NCBI GenBank assembly: GCA_001600415.1
Contig: BCJX01000005.1
Span: 1,155,780 to 1,219,779 of the forward strand
Length of the DNA: 64,000 nt
From: Pascua guehoae
Taxonomy: Eukaryota > Basidiomycota > Tremellomycetes > Trichosporonales > Trichosporonaceae
Reading direction: 5' to 3'
Under the pieces are notes generated by a model. That model worked only from the letters and a program-made list of their open reading frames with translations. It ran no database searches and had not been told where the DNA came from. Within the stretch, counting starts at the first letter, position 1; each line of letters begins with the position of its first letter. A program made the position numbers and the translations under genes. Shown here in pieces: positions 11,886 to 23,496 of this stretch.

Positions 11886-13795
11886 ATGCAGGTGACTACA
11901 CCCATCCCTAGAGTACCACCACCACCACCACAATCACCACCACCACCACGACCACCCTCGCACCACTCGCAATCTCTCTCCACAGACACAGACCCAGACT
12001 CCGACTCTGCTCCTGCAGCATCCATCACGCCGCACCGGCAACCCTCTGCGCCGCCATCGCCATCTCCGCCAGGTGCAACTGCAACCGCAACCACAACTGC
12101 AACTGCAACTCGAATCGCGCCCGTGCCCACCACCTTGCCCCTCACTGGCCATCCTCCATCCACCCCTACCCATACCCCTATCCCTGCCGGCGCCACTTCC
12201 ATCACTGCAACAGTGAATCCTATTGCCATTACCCAGCCACCACCACCGGCACCCACCATCTCGTCCACATCTACCCCGTCGCCGTCGTCGTTCTGGGCAA
12301 GAGCTCGGAGCAAGAGCACCAGCAGCGGCAGCGGAACCAGCGGCAGCACGAGCGCAAGCGGCCATTACACGTCGGCGTCGTCCCTTCCCATCTCGGGCAA
12401 GGCTGACAAGGACAAGGACAAGCCTCCGCCTCCGCCTCCGACCCCGCCCATCCCGCTCGCGAGCTCGCCCTTTACACCCTCGCCGACACGCTCGCGCATT
12501 CCGGTCCGCACGGGCGCACCGCTCAGCGCTTCGCCGCCTCCGTCGTCGTCACCACTGCACTCGGCGCAGTCCCCACGGACAACTCCGCGCACACCGCGTT
12601 CGGCCAGGGCGAGACAACTCGACTTTGAGGCTGCGCTTCGTGATCCCAACAACGTCATCTACCTGTCGGGCTCGAGTATCCGGCAGAAAGAAAAAGAACG
12701 AGGAAAAGAACGAGAACGAGAGAGAGAAAGAGAAGGATCAAGAGAGCGCGACGCCACATCCACCCCCAGCTCAACGACGCACGCATCCACTCCGCCTCAG
12801 TCTTACGAACGCCACGCCCACGCCACGCACGTACAAGGTTACGCTCCCCGTCACGCACGCGCTTGCGCTTCCCCCACGCCCATCTCCGAGCCAGAACTGG
12901 ACCTCGACGACTGGCAAGACGCCGACGACGCGCACGACTCGTTCCTGTCGGCATATCCACATTCACAGCCACACCCCCACCCACACCAACATCAACATCC
13001 ACTACATTCACAGTCACACCCACACCCACACCCCCATCCATCGCACGCAACCCACTCGGTCCACAACACCCACTCGCCCAGCCCACTCCGCACGCACAAG
13101 CACGACCACGCGTACACGTACCCGCCCCCGGCCTTGTACTCGTACTCGCCGTCGTCCGCTCCCCAGCCCCTCGCCGCCGAAATGGCCTCGCACCGCATCT
13201 CGTCGGGCGCAGAGGCGCTCGGCCTCGAGCACGAGATGCCTCCACCCCCACTTCCTTCATCCGCGAGCGCAAAGTTTAACCGGCCGAAAAAGGACGCGCG
13301 CCGCGAACGGGCCGACCGCGAGAGGGACCCGCGCGAGCGTGAACAGCGTGGTGACGAGCTTGAACGTGGTGAACGAGGTGACCGTGTTGACCGTGGTGGA
13401 GGCGGTGTCGAGCCCGAATCGCCATCGCATCTCGTGGCGCGCCGCGAATCCCTCACGAGCAACGACTCGGGGCGGCGCGGATCGGCCGGCACACCGTCGA
13501 GGATACAGCAACGCAAAATGATGATGCAGCAACAGCTCAGTCTCGGCCTTGATGGTGAGTGTCTCGTTTCCTGTTTTGCACGGCATTGCATGAGGGTCCG
13601 GGTGAGCAACCAGCATGCCATCCCACGCTCCATCCCGCGCTCCAAGCGCCCCGCGTTTGGGGCGTGCGATATTCCCACCAACACTACGGGTGCATTGTTT
13701 GCGCGCGTGGGTGGGTGGGTGATGCGGAGAATATCGCTGGCTGGCTCGCACAACATGAGACACCACTGCACTGCGCGGTTCCCTGGACCACGCCC

Positions 13796-13827
<32 letters not shown>

Positions 13828-16800
13828 ATCTGCGACAGTGAGAGAGACAATAAGAGATGTTTGTCAGGGGCCCGGGTGGCTGTCCTGCAGGATGTCTAGA
13901 ATGTCTGCGTTGCAGGCGTCAAACACGATTACTGTATCCCGAAACCCACACCCACACGCGCGAGATCCGTGCACAGAATGTTGGTGCGCTTGGACACATT
14001 GCTCGGGCTCTCTCGGCAGTCGACGGCGGGTCCGAGTCACTCTCTCCCTCTCTTTGTACACTGCTTCTTGCAAGTGACTCAAACCCTCCCCCACGTCTAC
14101 GCTATCATCTGCGCTCGTTGTTCTTCTCTCTGCGTTTCATTCTCCTCATTCTCTATATTCCGCTACCACTACCACTGGTACCACCGCCGCAACCCTCACT
14201 CTCCCTAATATGCGATGGTGGATTCCAGTCTTTGCTCACCCCGAAGCCGAAATCAAGGCCGAGGATGCAGCCAACGTGCCCAAACGCCGCTCCATCTTCC
14301 GAACGACTGGCACCGCCTCGACGCCAGATCTATCCACACTCATTCGCGGCAAAAAGCAGCAGCAGCAGCAGCAGCAGTCGAGGCAGGACCCAAAACAGCG
14401 CGAGGCGTCGACGAGCTCGTCAAAGTCGATGGGCCATGCCACCCCGCCAACCTCGGCGGCTGACGTGGGCACCCATCTCCGCTCCCACCTCACGTCGTCG
14501 ACCAGCTCGCTCACGCGCCGGAGCGAACTCGGCCCACCCCAAGCAGCCAATACTTGGGCCATGCACAGGCACCACACAAACGACAGCCAACGACAAATGA
14601 CCACCATTGCCGAGTCTCCATTAATCCGGGGGATGAGCGACGCGGGGCGTCATGCCTCGTTTGACGAGGGTGCCAAAGTGAGTCTTTCGACCCGTGTCGT
14701 GTCTCATGTATGATCGTCCTCCTAACGGAACCAGCCAGCACAGAAACGCTCAAAGGGCAAAGGCATGTTTGGGCGCATGTTTGGCTCGTCGTCGTCGAAC
14801 AAGGATCATGGAGTAAGCACCGCACGGGCTCTTTTCCCCCCGCCGGTTATCACTCACTCACCCCACTGCAGCCCCTCACTTCGAGCTCTCAGATTAGCTT
14901 GTCTGCGCGTTCGCAGGTCGACGTGTCGACGCCTGCTTCACCCCACTCTCCCGCATTTCCATCTTCACCCCCCGCGCCCAGTTCCTTCCCATCACAGCTC
15001 GGAAACAACCACCAGTACCCATCGAGCGCCCCTGGGACGCCCAACCAGCGACCGTCGTTGCACCATCGACACTCTGGCCGGCGGGTCAGCGACTCGATGG
15101 ACCCACACCGCCGTGTCTCGGGTGTCTCAATCACCTCGTCCAACGGCCGTCCAGACCTGTCCGAGGCAGCAGAAGTGTTTGCAGAGCACGGCAGTCATGA
15201 GCCGAGCAGGGGCCACACGCGCGCAGGGTCCACTTCCTCTGTCCACTCGAGTGTCGTGGTTGTCGAGCAACCCCTCGTCCACGGCCTCCCTCGTGACGAG
15301 TCGCTCACGCCTGGCGCGTCACCGCTCCCGGGTTCGCGCCCAGGCTCACGCAAGCCTACTGCCGAGGACGGCCCTGTTCCCGTCCGTACAACACGTGCAG
15401 GATCGTCATTCACAGACGATGTGACTGGTCTCTTGGAACGCATCAGCCATGGCCATGGCGACGCGACAAGTCCCCCTGGCTTGGTTGTGGGTACGGCCAT
15501 GACGCACGAGCCCGATGCGACAGAGCACCTCCAGCCAACACCCGATGCGCCCGTACCCTCTGCGCGTTTCGACAGGTCACCCTCGCTCAGTTACGACAAA
15601 TCTCCACAGCTCGCAATGTCGCCCCAACTTGGCTTTGACAAGTCGCCAATGCCCACCCGCCCCAACATTTCAAGAACGGCCACGAGCGATAGCGCCGTCA
15701 TGCCCGAGGCCCTGGCCGTTCCTTCTACCGACGCCACGGAGCCAAGAGGAGAAGTGGCTCCAGGCCCTGTGGACCCCGCGGCCGTCGAGACGCATGTCGT
15801 CCCTGATGAGATGGACGAGATGGCGGACGCCGACCGGCCACGACGCATTGCCAGCCCACAACACTCGCAACAGTCGCCAGAGTGGGTGGAACGCCCGCCA
15901 GTCCCCAAGGGCCTCAACTTGTTGGCGCCCGACAACCGCGATGGCAGCAACCAGGCACTCAACGGCCCGCCAGATCAGCCTTCCATCGAGGTCACGTCGT
16001 CGCCCGGCGAAAGCACGACCAACTTTACCGAGGCCGGCGAGGCCGACGACGAGCGGGGCCGCCAACTCGCAGTCGAGTTTCTCGAAGACGACTTTACCCA
16101 TGTCCCGGCCGACAAGATTGCAGAGTTCCTCGGCGGCCCGCGCGCCGTCAACAATGCGGCGCTGCGGTACTACATGCAGTACTTTGACATGCGGGGCCAA
16201 AAACTCGACCAGTCGTTCCGCGACCTGTGCGCCAAGCTCCACCTCCGCGCCGAGTCGCAAGAGATTGACCGCATCATCGAGGCGTTTTCCGCGCGATACT
16301 ATGATTGCAACCCCAACACGGTATACGGGACACCGGGTGTCGTCCACACGGTGACGGGCGCCATGCTCATGCTCAACACGGACCTGCACATTGCCGACCT
16401 GCAAAAACACATGTCGCGCGCCGACTTTGTGCGCAACGCGATGCGCGCCATCCAGGAGAGCATGCCAGACGGGCGCGAGTCGACACCCGACTTTGGCAAC
16501 GACAGCAGCAGCCTCGCAGAGGCAATGTCGGGCAGCCAGTCGACGACGAGCGTCCGTTTACGCAACAATGCGTCACCGCGCAACGCCTCGGGCAACCTCG
16601 CCACACCAAACTCGGAACTGACGTCGCCGTCGCTCCAGGACGTGCGCTCGCGTGCAAGCTCGACGACGGTCAACTCGTTTACATACTCGAAGGCGTGGGA
16701 GGCCGAGGCCGAGAATGCGCTGCGGGAAATTTACGCAAACGTCCGCAATGAACGCATCCTCTTGCCCATGGGCACGGCGAGCGACAGCCAGAGCGTGTCG

Positions 16801-18919
16801 ACCGTGTCGCTCGGCGGCTTTTCGCTGCGCAAACCAGGCCAGGGCATGGCCGGCGCCGTCGCTGGTGCCATGGGCGTCAAGCGCTCGAGTGTGCGCACAC
16901 CCGGAGGTAACAGCCCGTACAACGGGAGCATGTTTTCGGCGTCGGACGGCCGCCTCAGCCCCACGCCGTCGTTTGCAAACTCGATTGGCGACCAATACCA
17001 GGCCCTCGCGCCGGCCATTGGGTTTGCAGGCAACCTGTCGCACACGGTCATTCGCGAACAAGACGACGAGGCGCACAGTGTCCGCTCAAACCAGACGACC
17101 AGCACGCTCGACGAGATGAGCGACGACGAGCTTGCGCTGTTAGGACCACCCTGGGCAAAGGAGGGTCTCCTCCAGCGCAAGCTCCAGGTCGAGGAAAAGG
17201 GCAAGAAACCCTCGGGCCAGAAAAAGGACTGGAAGCAGTACTTTGTGGTCATTCAAAAGGGCGACTTGCGCATGTTTGTCTTTGGCCAGGGCGGCAGCTC
17301 GAGCCATGGCAAGACGGTCGGCGGTGGCAATTGGCTGGTGAGTGGAAGCAAGGCAGAAAGTAGCTGACAGGTCCAGAGCAACGCCAAGACGACGGGCGAG
17401 TACAGCCTCATGCACGCCATGGCCATGGCGCTCCCCAAGCCGGGCTATAGTGCACAGCGCCCGCACTGCTTTACGGTCACGTTCCCGACGGGCGAGATTA
17501 GCGTCTTCCAGGCGGGCACCGAAGAGCTCGTGGGCGAGTGGGTCGCGACGTGCAACTACTGGGCCGCGCGCAAGAGCCGGCAGCCGCTCGTCGGCGGCGT
17601 GTCCAACATGGAGTATGGGTGGACGCGCGCCATGGGCGGCAACCTGGAGAATACACACTCCCACCCGAGCCACGAAGAGGACCGCTCCAGTGTCCGTTCC
17701 GGCCGCTCGCGCATTGCCCGCGTCACGCGCAGCGGCAATGCGTCGAGCGGGGGTCTCCTCAACAACTTTGACAAGATTCACATCAACGACTGGAAGGCCC
17801 CGCCACATGCCACGATTGCGTCGACGCTCGACGAAGAGGCGCAGCTCGACTCGCTCCTCGCCTATGTCCAGAGCCTGAAGGAGGAGCTCAATCAGCACAA
17901 GACGGTCGAGGAGCCCATGGGACGGTTGGTGAGTGCGAGCGGCGAGTGGCGAGCGGCGAGCGAAGCGAGCCCGCGAGGAAGTCTACGGCACGAGGAAGTC
18001 TAGGGCGCGGCGAGCAAAGCGAGACGCGAGGAAGTGGAGGGCGCACCGGGGCCAATGGTTGGCGAATGGCCACGTGTGGGAACGCTTGCGTGTATGCTGG
18101 TGTGGCTGAGTCCACAAATGTCGCTTGCGTGCAAGCACACGTGGTTGAGCACGCCGATTGTGTACTGGGATGTTCCCAGTTGCTCGGAACATCTCATTGG
18201 CATAGCCACAGCCAGACACCACCCCCACCTGCATGTGAGCAGGTGTGCCTGGGTCGGCTACATACGATGGTCATGGGTGGCTTTCGCAGGCATTCCTTTA
18301 ACCCACCGTGTGACGCCTCTCATTGTGGGGTTGCTGGTGCCACGTCAACCATCAACCGTCGCATCCGTGCAAACAGACGCGATTAACGTGCTGGTGATGC
18401 TTGCACACACTGGCGCGCCTTGGAGTCATGTGCAGTAATTGCACTTGATGGCGGACCAGGCCCAGCCACTCCCCCATTCTCCACATCCTCCCCACTGCCT
18501 TAGCCCCCTTGCATCCTCCTTCGCTCCTTAACATCACCCGCTGACATCAGTACTCTCCCGGGTCCAAGAACGCGCTCCGGGCGCGCGAAAACTGGACTGC
18601 AAAGTCGCGCTACATCCACTCTGAAATCTTCAAGTACGAGACGTACGTCGAGGCGCTGCGCGACGCGATTTCCCAGCGCGTGCAAAAGCAGGGCGAGAAA
18701 AAGCTCGAGCGCAGCCTCGCGCGCTCAAACATGAGCCTCGACAGCAAGAAGTCGTCGCCCGTCACGGCGACTGGGCCGCCATCGCAGCGTGCCCCACCAC
18801 CCATGCCAGCAGGTGCCAACGGCACGGGCGGGTCGGCAGTGGCTACGCCGAGTGATGGCCCGTCCGAGGACGGCAACGGGTATGTCACGGCTGAGGGCCG
18901 GCGGACACCGACACAGTAG
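11886..18919 (+). CDS. EFA6/Yel1-type Arf guanine nucleotide exchange factor (Sec7-PH), very large
   Basis: Predicted to load GTP on an Arf GTPase at the plasma membrane. Exons: 11886-13554, 14229-14677, 14735-14812, 14872-17337, 17377-17928 (or start 17371) and 18551-18919; about 1860 aa. The first 1100 residues are disordered, with proline runs, an RERER-type charged run and His-Pro repeats. The Sec7 domain (about 1127-1265) has the EFA6-like FSARYYDCNPNTVYG and MLMLNTDLH. A PH domain follows (about 1490-1630; KKDWKQYFVVIQKGDLRMF), then a helical C-terminal part, the PSD/EFA6 order. Oddities: introns 1 (674 nt) and 5 (622 nt) are long, intron 1 contains 31 C in a row, and intron 4 is only 39 nt (or 33). 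The loop expected to hold the catalytic glutamate reads FLGGPRAVNN. Start choice: first ATG of the long frame; an upstream exon is possible. Confidence 0.85.
13797..13827. repeat. Homopolymer of 31 C
   Basis: Lies within the 674-nt first intron of the Sec7-PH gene, in the sense orientation. Confidence 0.95.
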
Positions 18920-19370
18920 GGGGGAGCGGGGAGTTGGGGAGGGGAGGGGAGTGCGAGTGGGAGTGGGAGGCGGCGGAGGGGGGTTGAGAGTGACGGAGGA
19001 GCTAGTTTAGATATCGAGGCGGTAACGATCCATTGTCATTGACGTGCTTCTGGATACTTTGATGCAATACGAGTATAATCATGGCAACGGGAAACACGGC
19101 CGTGGGGCCAAGCCAAGCGCGCGAACATTCCAAAGTCGGGAGGCGGAACACACTAACCACTTGCCCTCTTGTCGCAATTAATAGCATCTGGTGCTCGCGG
19201 AACGGTCACGCCAGACAGCTTCGCACAGAGTGCCAACCGTGCTCCAACCGTGCTCTGGGCGCTAGCATCCCTCGTGACTCGTCTCGTGGGCGATACTCGC
19301 ATGCTCGCAACGATCAACGACAGACGTATCGGCCAGGCGACTTGCTCGTGCCAAACAGCAAAAACACAAC

Positions 19371-19451
19371 CTCTCTGTCGGAGAGTCGAACTCCGCTCTC
19401 CCGCGCGCACAAGTGACAAGCGAGCATACTAAACCGATATACGAACAGAGA
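19371..19451 (-). tRNA. tRNA-Asp (GTC) with short intron
   Basis: Reading the minus strand, the acceptor stem TCTCTGT pairs with ACAGAGA and the discriminator is G. The anticodon loop TTGTCA carries GTC; the anticodon stem CTCGC pairs with GCGGG only after removing about 8 nt (CTTGTGCG) after position 37, the canonical intron site. The T arm contains GTTCGACTC. A T run (GTTTTTG) follows within 25 bp as a Pol III terminator. A second copy lies at 54453-54535 with a 10-nt intron. Confidence 0.9.
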
Positions 19452-20029
19452 TGTCCATTTTCCGATCCTGTTCGTAAGGCCCCGTCGGATGGTCAGCCGT
19501 CGTCCTTGTCCAACGACTTGCAGAGTGGTGGCAGGCATGGCACGGGCCAGAGCGAGGCAGGGGGAAGCCAGAGGCAAGGGGAAAAAAAGCCAGAGGCAAG
19601 GGAAAAGCCAGAGGCAAGGGGAAAGCCAGAGGCAGGTCATGCGCGGTGGTGGCGACATGTTGCTGTATCCCATCTCTTGGGTTCATGTGGGCTCTTGGCA
19701 CGTGTTGACGTATCGTGTGGGGTGTGGGCACGACTAGTCTGAACTATGCCATGGGAACAAGAGGCCTCGAGGCAGGCTGCGCCGCGAGCTTGGTGCACAG
19801 TGTAACGGAATGATGGGGCGACTAGATTGAGGACGTCAGAGGGCGAGTGTGACGAGAGTGGGGGACGGCAAACGGCGCGTTGCAAACCAGAGTGAGGGGA
19901 TGGACAAAGGGGCTACCGCGAACTGGAAGGACGACATGTGAACGTCGATGGGCGGCCGTGTGGACAATTGGGAGCGATGTGGTCGATATTGGTGATAGTG
20001 TAACCGGCCATGGTCATTGCTGTACGAGA

Positions 20030-20700
20030 CGTACTTGGGGAAGTGGGCATCGACGCCCGGCGTGTTGAGCACTCCTGGAGAAAAGGCCTGAATAGGTGCA
20101 AACCTGCACGCAACCTAGCTTGGTGGCAGTGAAGTGCCCAAAGCACCAATGTGCGAGTCTTGCCGGCCATATGTATGGCCATCGCTGCAGAGTGGCAGAC
20201 TGTAGCAAGACGTTTGAATGGGACAAAGGGTACAGCCCAGACGGGGATGCCTGGCGAGTCTGAAATCGCTGCAAGAAACCCTCGTTACTCACCACTGTAC
20301 GTCGCGATAAAGTCAGACGTATTCCAAGCACGTCACCAACGGGGAACCACTCGACGAGACAGACGACAGAGCTGAACACGGCGCCAAGCTTCACGTACCG
20401 TTGAATACTTGCAGTCGTTATCCGAGCATCGTGTTGCTTGTATATTGCCCAGTATTGTACATTGGTCGTGGACATGTCTGTAATAGGACACGCTCTCAGC
20501 CGTGTCCCCAGCGACATGTTCATGAAGCGAATCCGCCGAGATGCCCTCTCGACGGTATTTAGGATACCTTTTGGGTATACGGATAGCGCGACTTCGTGGT
20601 GCTATTACAATGTCCAGCTCATATGATTGTGTAGCCTCGTCCCTTTGCGGCACAGACAAATACTCAAGCCGTCTCTCATCTTTGGGAATGGCCAAAACAT
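20030..20700 (-). pseudogene. Possible decayed multi-exon gene, unidentified
   Basis: The minus strand carries protein-like pieces in changing frames: RIRFMNMSLGTRLRACPIT (about 20540), then ISDSPGIPVWAVPFVPFKRL (about 20250), then LNTPGVDAHFPKYVSYSNDH (about 20050). Good splice signals sit between some of them (GTGAGTAACG at about 20296; CTTGCAG). I could not assemble a continuous frame and recognise no family. It may be a relic or a real gene whose exons I cannot connect. Confidence 0.25.
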
Positions 20701-21282
20701 GCATTTCTTCGCGTGAGTATCCCTCTCAACTAACGCGGATGATACATGCCTGGCGTGCAAGTTTGGAAATCGCTGATAATACATTGTACGTTGGTTAACT
20801 TGGCATTATTTGGCAAAACATTGGAACCACACAAGCCCAGAACGACATAGTTGACTACAAGGACGACAAACTCGACACACTCGACACACGACAGCTCCGA
20901 GAAAGGGGCTGTGGACACGGAGTGGCGATACCGGTACAATGCTGGATGGCACACGTCGAGACTGTAACCGTCCCAGTATCGGGATCCACCTGGGCCGTCC
21001 GGCGGCGAGTGGCCAACCTCCTGGCCGAATGAGCCAGGCCCGCACATACATGAGACACACAAGCCCCATGCTGTCCTGTTGTACTGTGCATTGCTCGTGG
21101 GTGCGTCGCTGCGTGTGGAGACATGCAAGTACAACGTCGACAACAATCTCGGCAATGTGGCACTGTTAAGACAGCAAGCCACAGTCGGCCACAACCACAC
21201 ACCCGTTCTTCATCCCTTCACTCCACACCCTTCGACAATTCTGAAACCACCTTACGACTCTAAAGCCCCGAGAGACGCCAAA

Positions 21283-21341
21283 AAATATTTCTGCCGAAGC
21301 AGACCTCTCTGTCTCGAGTTTGTCATCCTTATGCAGGGGCA

Positions 21342-21372
<31 letters not shown>

Positions 21373-21399
21373 GTCTTGTGCCCGGGGTTGCCCCCGGGC
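21283..21399 (-). ncRNA. U6: U6 spliceosomal snRNA
   Basis: The minus strand contains the U6 hallmarks in order: a 5' stem-loop (GCCCGGGG, loop, CCCCGGGC; 21380-21399), AAAATTGGAACGATACAGAG with the ACAGAGA box that pairs with 5' splice sites, ATTAGCA, then TTGCCCCTGCATAAGGATGA forming the internal stem-loop. The 3' end has a second hairpin (TCTGC-TTCG-GCAGA) followed by ATATTTTTT, a Pol III terminator. A TAAATA element lies about 45-50 bp upstream (21444-21449 on +). No intron is seen in it. Confidence 0.93.
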
Positions 21400-22090
21400 G
21401 AAAGTAAGGGGGTGCGGGACATAGAGACTAGGTCGAATTGGCGTATTTAGGAAATATCATGTCGGGCGATATCGCCGATTATGTGGCGCCTCAGGGGTGG
21501 TTGGCGGCCGCTGGTGGCGGCGGTTTGGTTGGGAGCGCAGAGGTTCGAATCTCGTAGAGGGCAGTGTTTTGAATCTCGTCGGGGTGTCGAGTTTGTTTGT
21601 CTTTGTGCTGATAGGAGGCCGTGCTCATGCTGTCAGCCCACAACTCACAGCTCACAGCTCTCGGCGTCTCGGCGTCTCAAGCACATGTACTGTAGGTATC
21701 CAGTGTGCACATGAACCCCACCGACACCAGGTTCATGGACGCCACCCCCCCTTCCCAACCCATTGATTCATGTCTGTCGCGCTCTGGACGCTGCCGCACT
21801 CACTCGACATTCATGTCATCAATGATACCCGTGACCCATAACGGGCTACAGCGCGTCGAACAGGTGCCAGAGACCCCACCACCCCGCGTCGCCGCGCACA
21901 GCACATCCTCGGCAGGCCACGGCAAGACAATAGCGGCCCTGTCAACAACGCCCACCAGCCGAGCTGCATTAAAGATCACCCATTCGGCTGCTTGGCCCCA
22001 GACTCGAGCTCGAGCTCCTCAGCATCCTTATCGTCGACTCACAGGCCTTTCGCGGGGCCGCACCATCCTCGCGAGCCTTCTAACACCACA

Positions 22091-22161
22091 ACATCGTTGG
22101 TGAAACGGTATCATGCTACTTTGCCATAGTAGCGGCAGGAGTTCGACTCTCCTACGATGTA
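22091..22161 (+). tRNA. tRNA-Gly (GCC)
   Basis: 71 nt. Acceptor stem ACATCGT pairs perfectly with ACGATGT; the anticodon stem GCTACT/AGTAGC encloses TTGCCAT with anticodon GCC; the T arm is AGGAGTTCGACTCTCCT. A TTTT stretch follows about 8 bp later. No intron. The first pair is A-T, whereas glycine tRNAs usually start with G. A nearly identical copy at 32641-32985 is interrupted. Confidence 0.88.
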
Positions 22162-23080
22162 GCTCTTGTTTTGTAGCGCACAGCTCTGTCGTTTTGGGCG
22201 TGTTGGAGGCTGAACTCGTCTTTTTGGGAGGCCGAGTTGGGTCCAGAGTTGGTCTTGACAGAGTCCCTGGGCTGGGGGCATACTGATACGGATTACGCGA
22301 ATGACCGACATCCGACAACCGACATGCCTTGGGGGCCCTTGTGAGTTCAGTCCACGTCCATGCCTTGTGCTGCTTGCTGTTGAAGAGGGCAACGGGTGAG
22401 GGTGAGAGTGGTCAAAGCTGAAGTGTGCCAATACGCCAGTCATCACGGGATCGTCACGGGATATTTCCCCAATTAACCCCTTCTATGTTCCTTGTCCGTT
22501 TACTTGTTCGCACACTTCCTTTTACAAACGCACAACTGCTACGAAATGTAGCGGGGACACTGCTGTGAGGTGGCGAGTACAACCAAAACCAGATAGTCGA
22601 CTGGGCTCAGAGCCAGGCACGACACCGAGTTTGTTTGGCCATACCCCCATGTGTTCATTGATGCAGCTTTGCAGTGCCCACGAGCGCCACGTCGCCGTGC
22701 AGTGAGCTTGGTCGACCGTCGCGCACCTGGACCTGGACGGGGGCTCGATCGACAGCATCGACAAGGATGACGACGGGAGGTATGAAGTCATTCGTGGCAC
22801 TCGGTCGCGTATCTCGAGATTCTGGACGCACGACGGTGTCCGCGCACGATCACCTTAGATCTGACCACGGGGCTGGACACTGGCCGAGGGCCTGGTGTTG
22901 GAAACGCATAAAGAGCGGGAAAAGGAGCGAGTGTGCTCGTGCTCGATTTGTCATGTTCTTGCCGTCCATCTTCGCCGAGTCGTGCTTATGCCTGCCATCC
23001 CGAGGGCTCGGTCGTGCTCGTCACTGGCGCATCGGGCTTTGTTGGCATGTAGGTATCCCCCCCTCCCCTAACCCTCCGCT

Positions 23081-23123
23081 NNNNNNNNNNNNNNNNNNNN
23101 NNNNNNNNNNNNNNNNNNNNNNN
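23081..23123. other. Assembly gap (43 N)
   Basis: Forty-three N flanked by C-rich sequence (CCCCCCCTCCCC before, CACCCCCCCATCCCCCC after), so the missing part is probably another C-rich run. Confidence 0.98.
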
Positions 23124-23415
23124 CCTCCACCCCCCCATCCCCCCAACCCCCCTTGGGGGTCTCGGCGCCTAAACCTGTGTACCGGTATACCGGTATACTC
23201 GTGCTCACCACCACAGCCAGAAGGTCAAGGCGTTTCTCGACGGATACCGCGTGCGCGGGACGGTGCGCTCGGCGGCCAAGGGCGAGTACGTCATGGACCT
23301 CTTCGAGGACAGCGGTGCTTTCGAGTATGTCGTCGTGGGGATAATAGCAAGGTGCGTAAGTTGGGGGGACGGGACGCAGTTGCTGGATATTAGATGTCGA
23401 CACGGTCACAGTCAT

Positions 23416-23496
23416 ACAGGCGCGTTCGGAAAGTCGTGAGACTGTCACAGTAGGCTCGAGAGCGTGGCAGTCTCATGACTTTCCGGACACGCCTGT
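23416..23496. repeat. Imperfect inverted repeat in the pseudogene's second intron
   Basis: An arm starting ACAGGCGCGTTCGGAAAGTC (23416-23443) is matched in reverse complement at 23469-23496 (ACAGGCGTGTCCGGAAAGTC), with about 25 nt between. A GAGCCC/CCAACC repeat follows at 23590-23640. Confidence 0.8.

Larger units (their letters stand above)
18920..22987. other. Gene-poor region with small RNA genes
   Basis: Four kilobases hold only tRNA-Asp (-), U6 snRNA (-) and tRNA-Gly (+) as secure genes. 19551-19640 has a purine-rich GGGAAAAGCCAGAGGCAA repeat. 20030-20700 (-) keeps exon-like pieces (see separate entry). Around 22700-22856 a + frame reads HLDLDGGSIDSIDKDDDGRY, which looks like a coding remnant I cannot name. 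The rest shows nothing. Confidence 0.55.

Noticed and set aside
20730..21200. Minus-strand frames considered as a pheromone-receptor (STE3-like) relic
   Set aside because: No helix pattern or conserved motif could be aligned; similarity was only a few residues.
21481..21570. B-box-like GAGGTTCGAATCTCG near the U6 gene
   Set aside because: No matching acceptor stem or anticodon arm around it. It lies upstream of U6 on the opposite side to where an extragenic B box would be expected.
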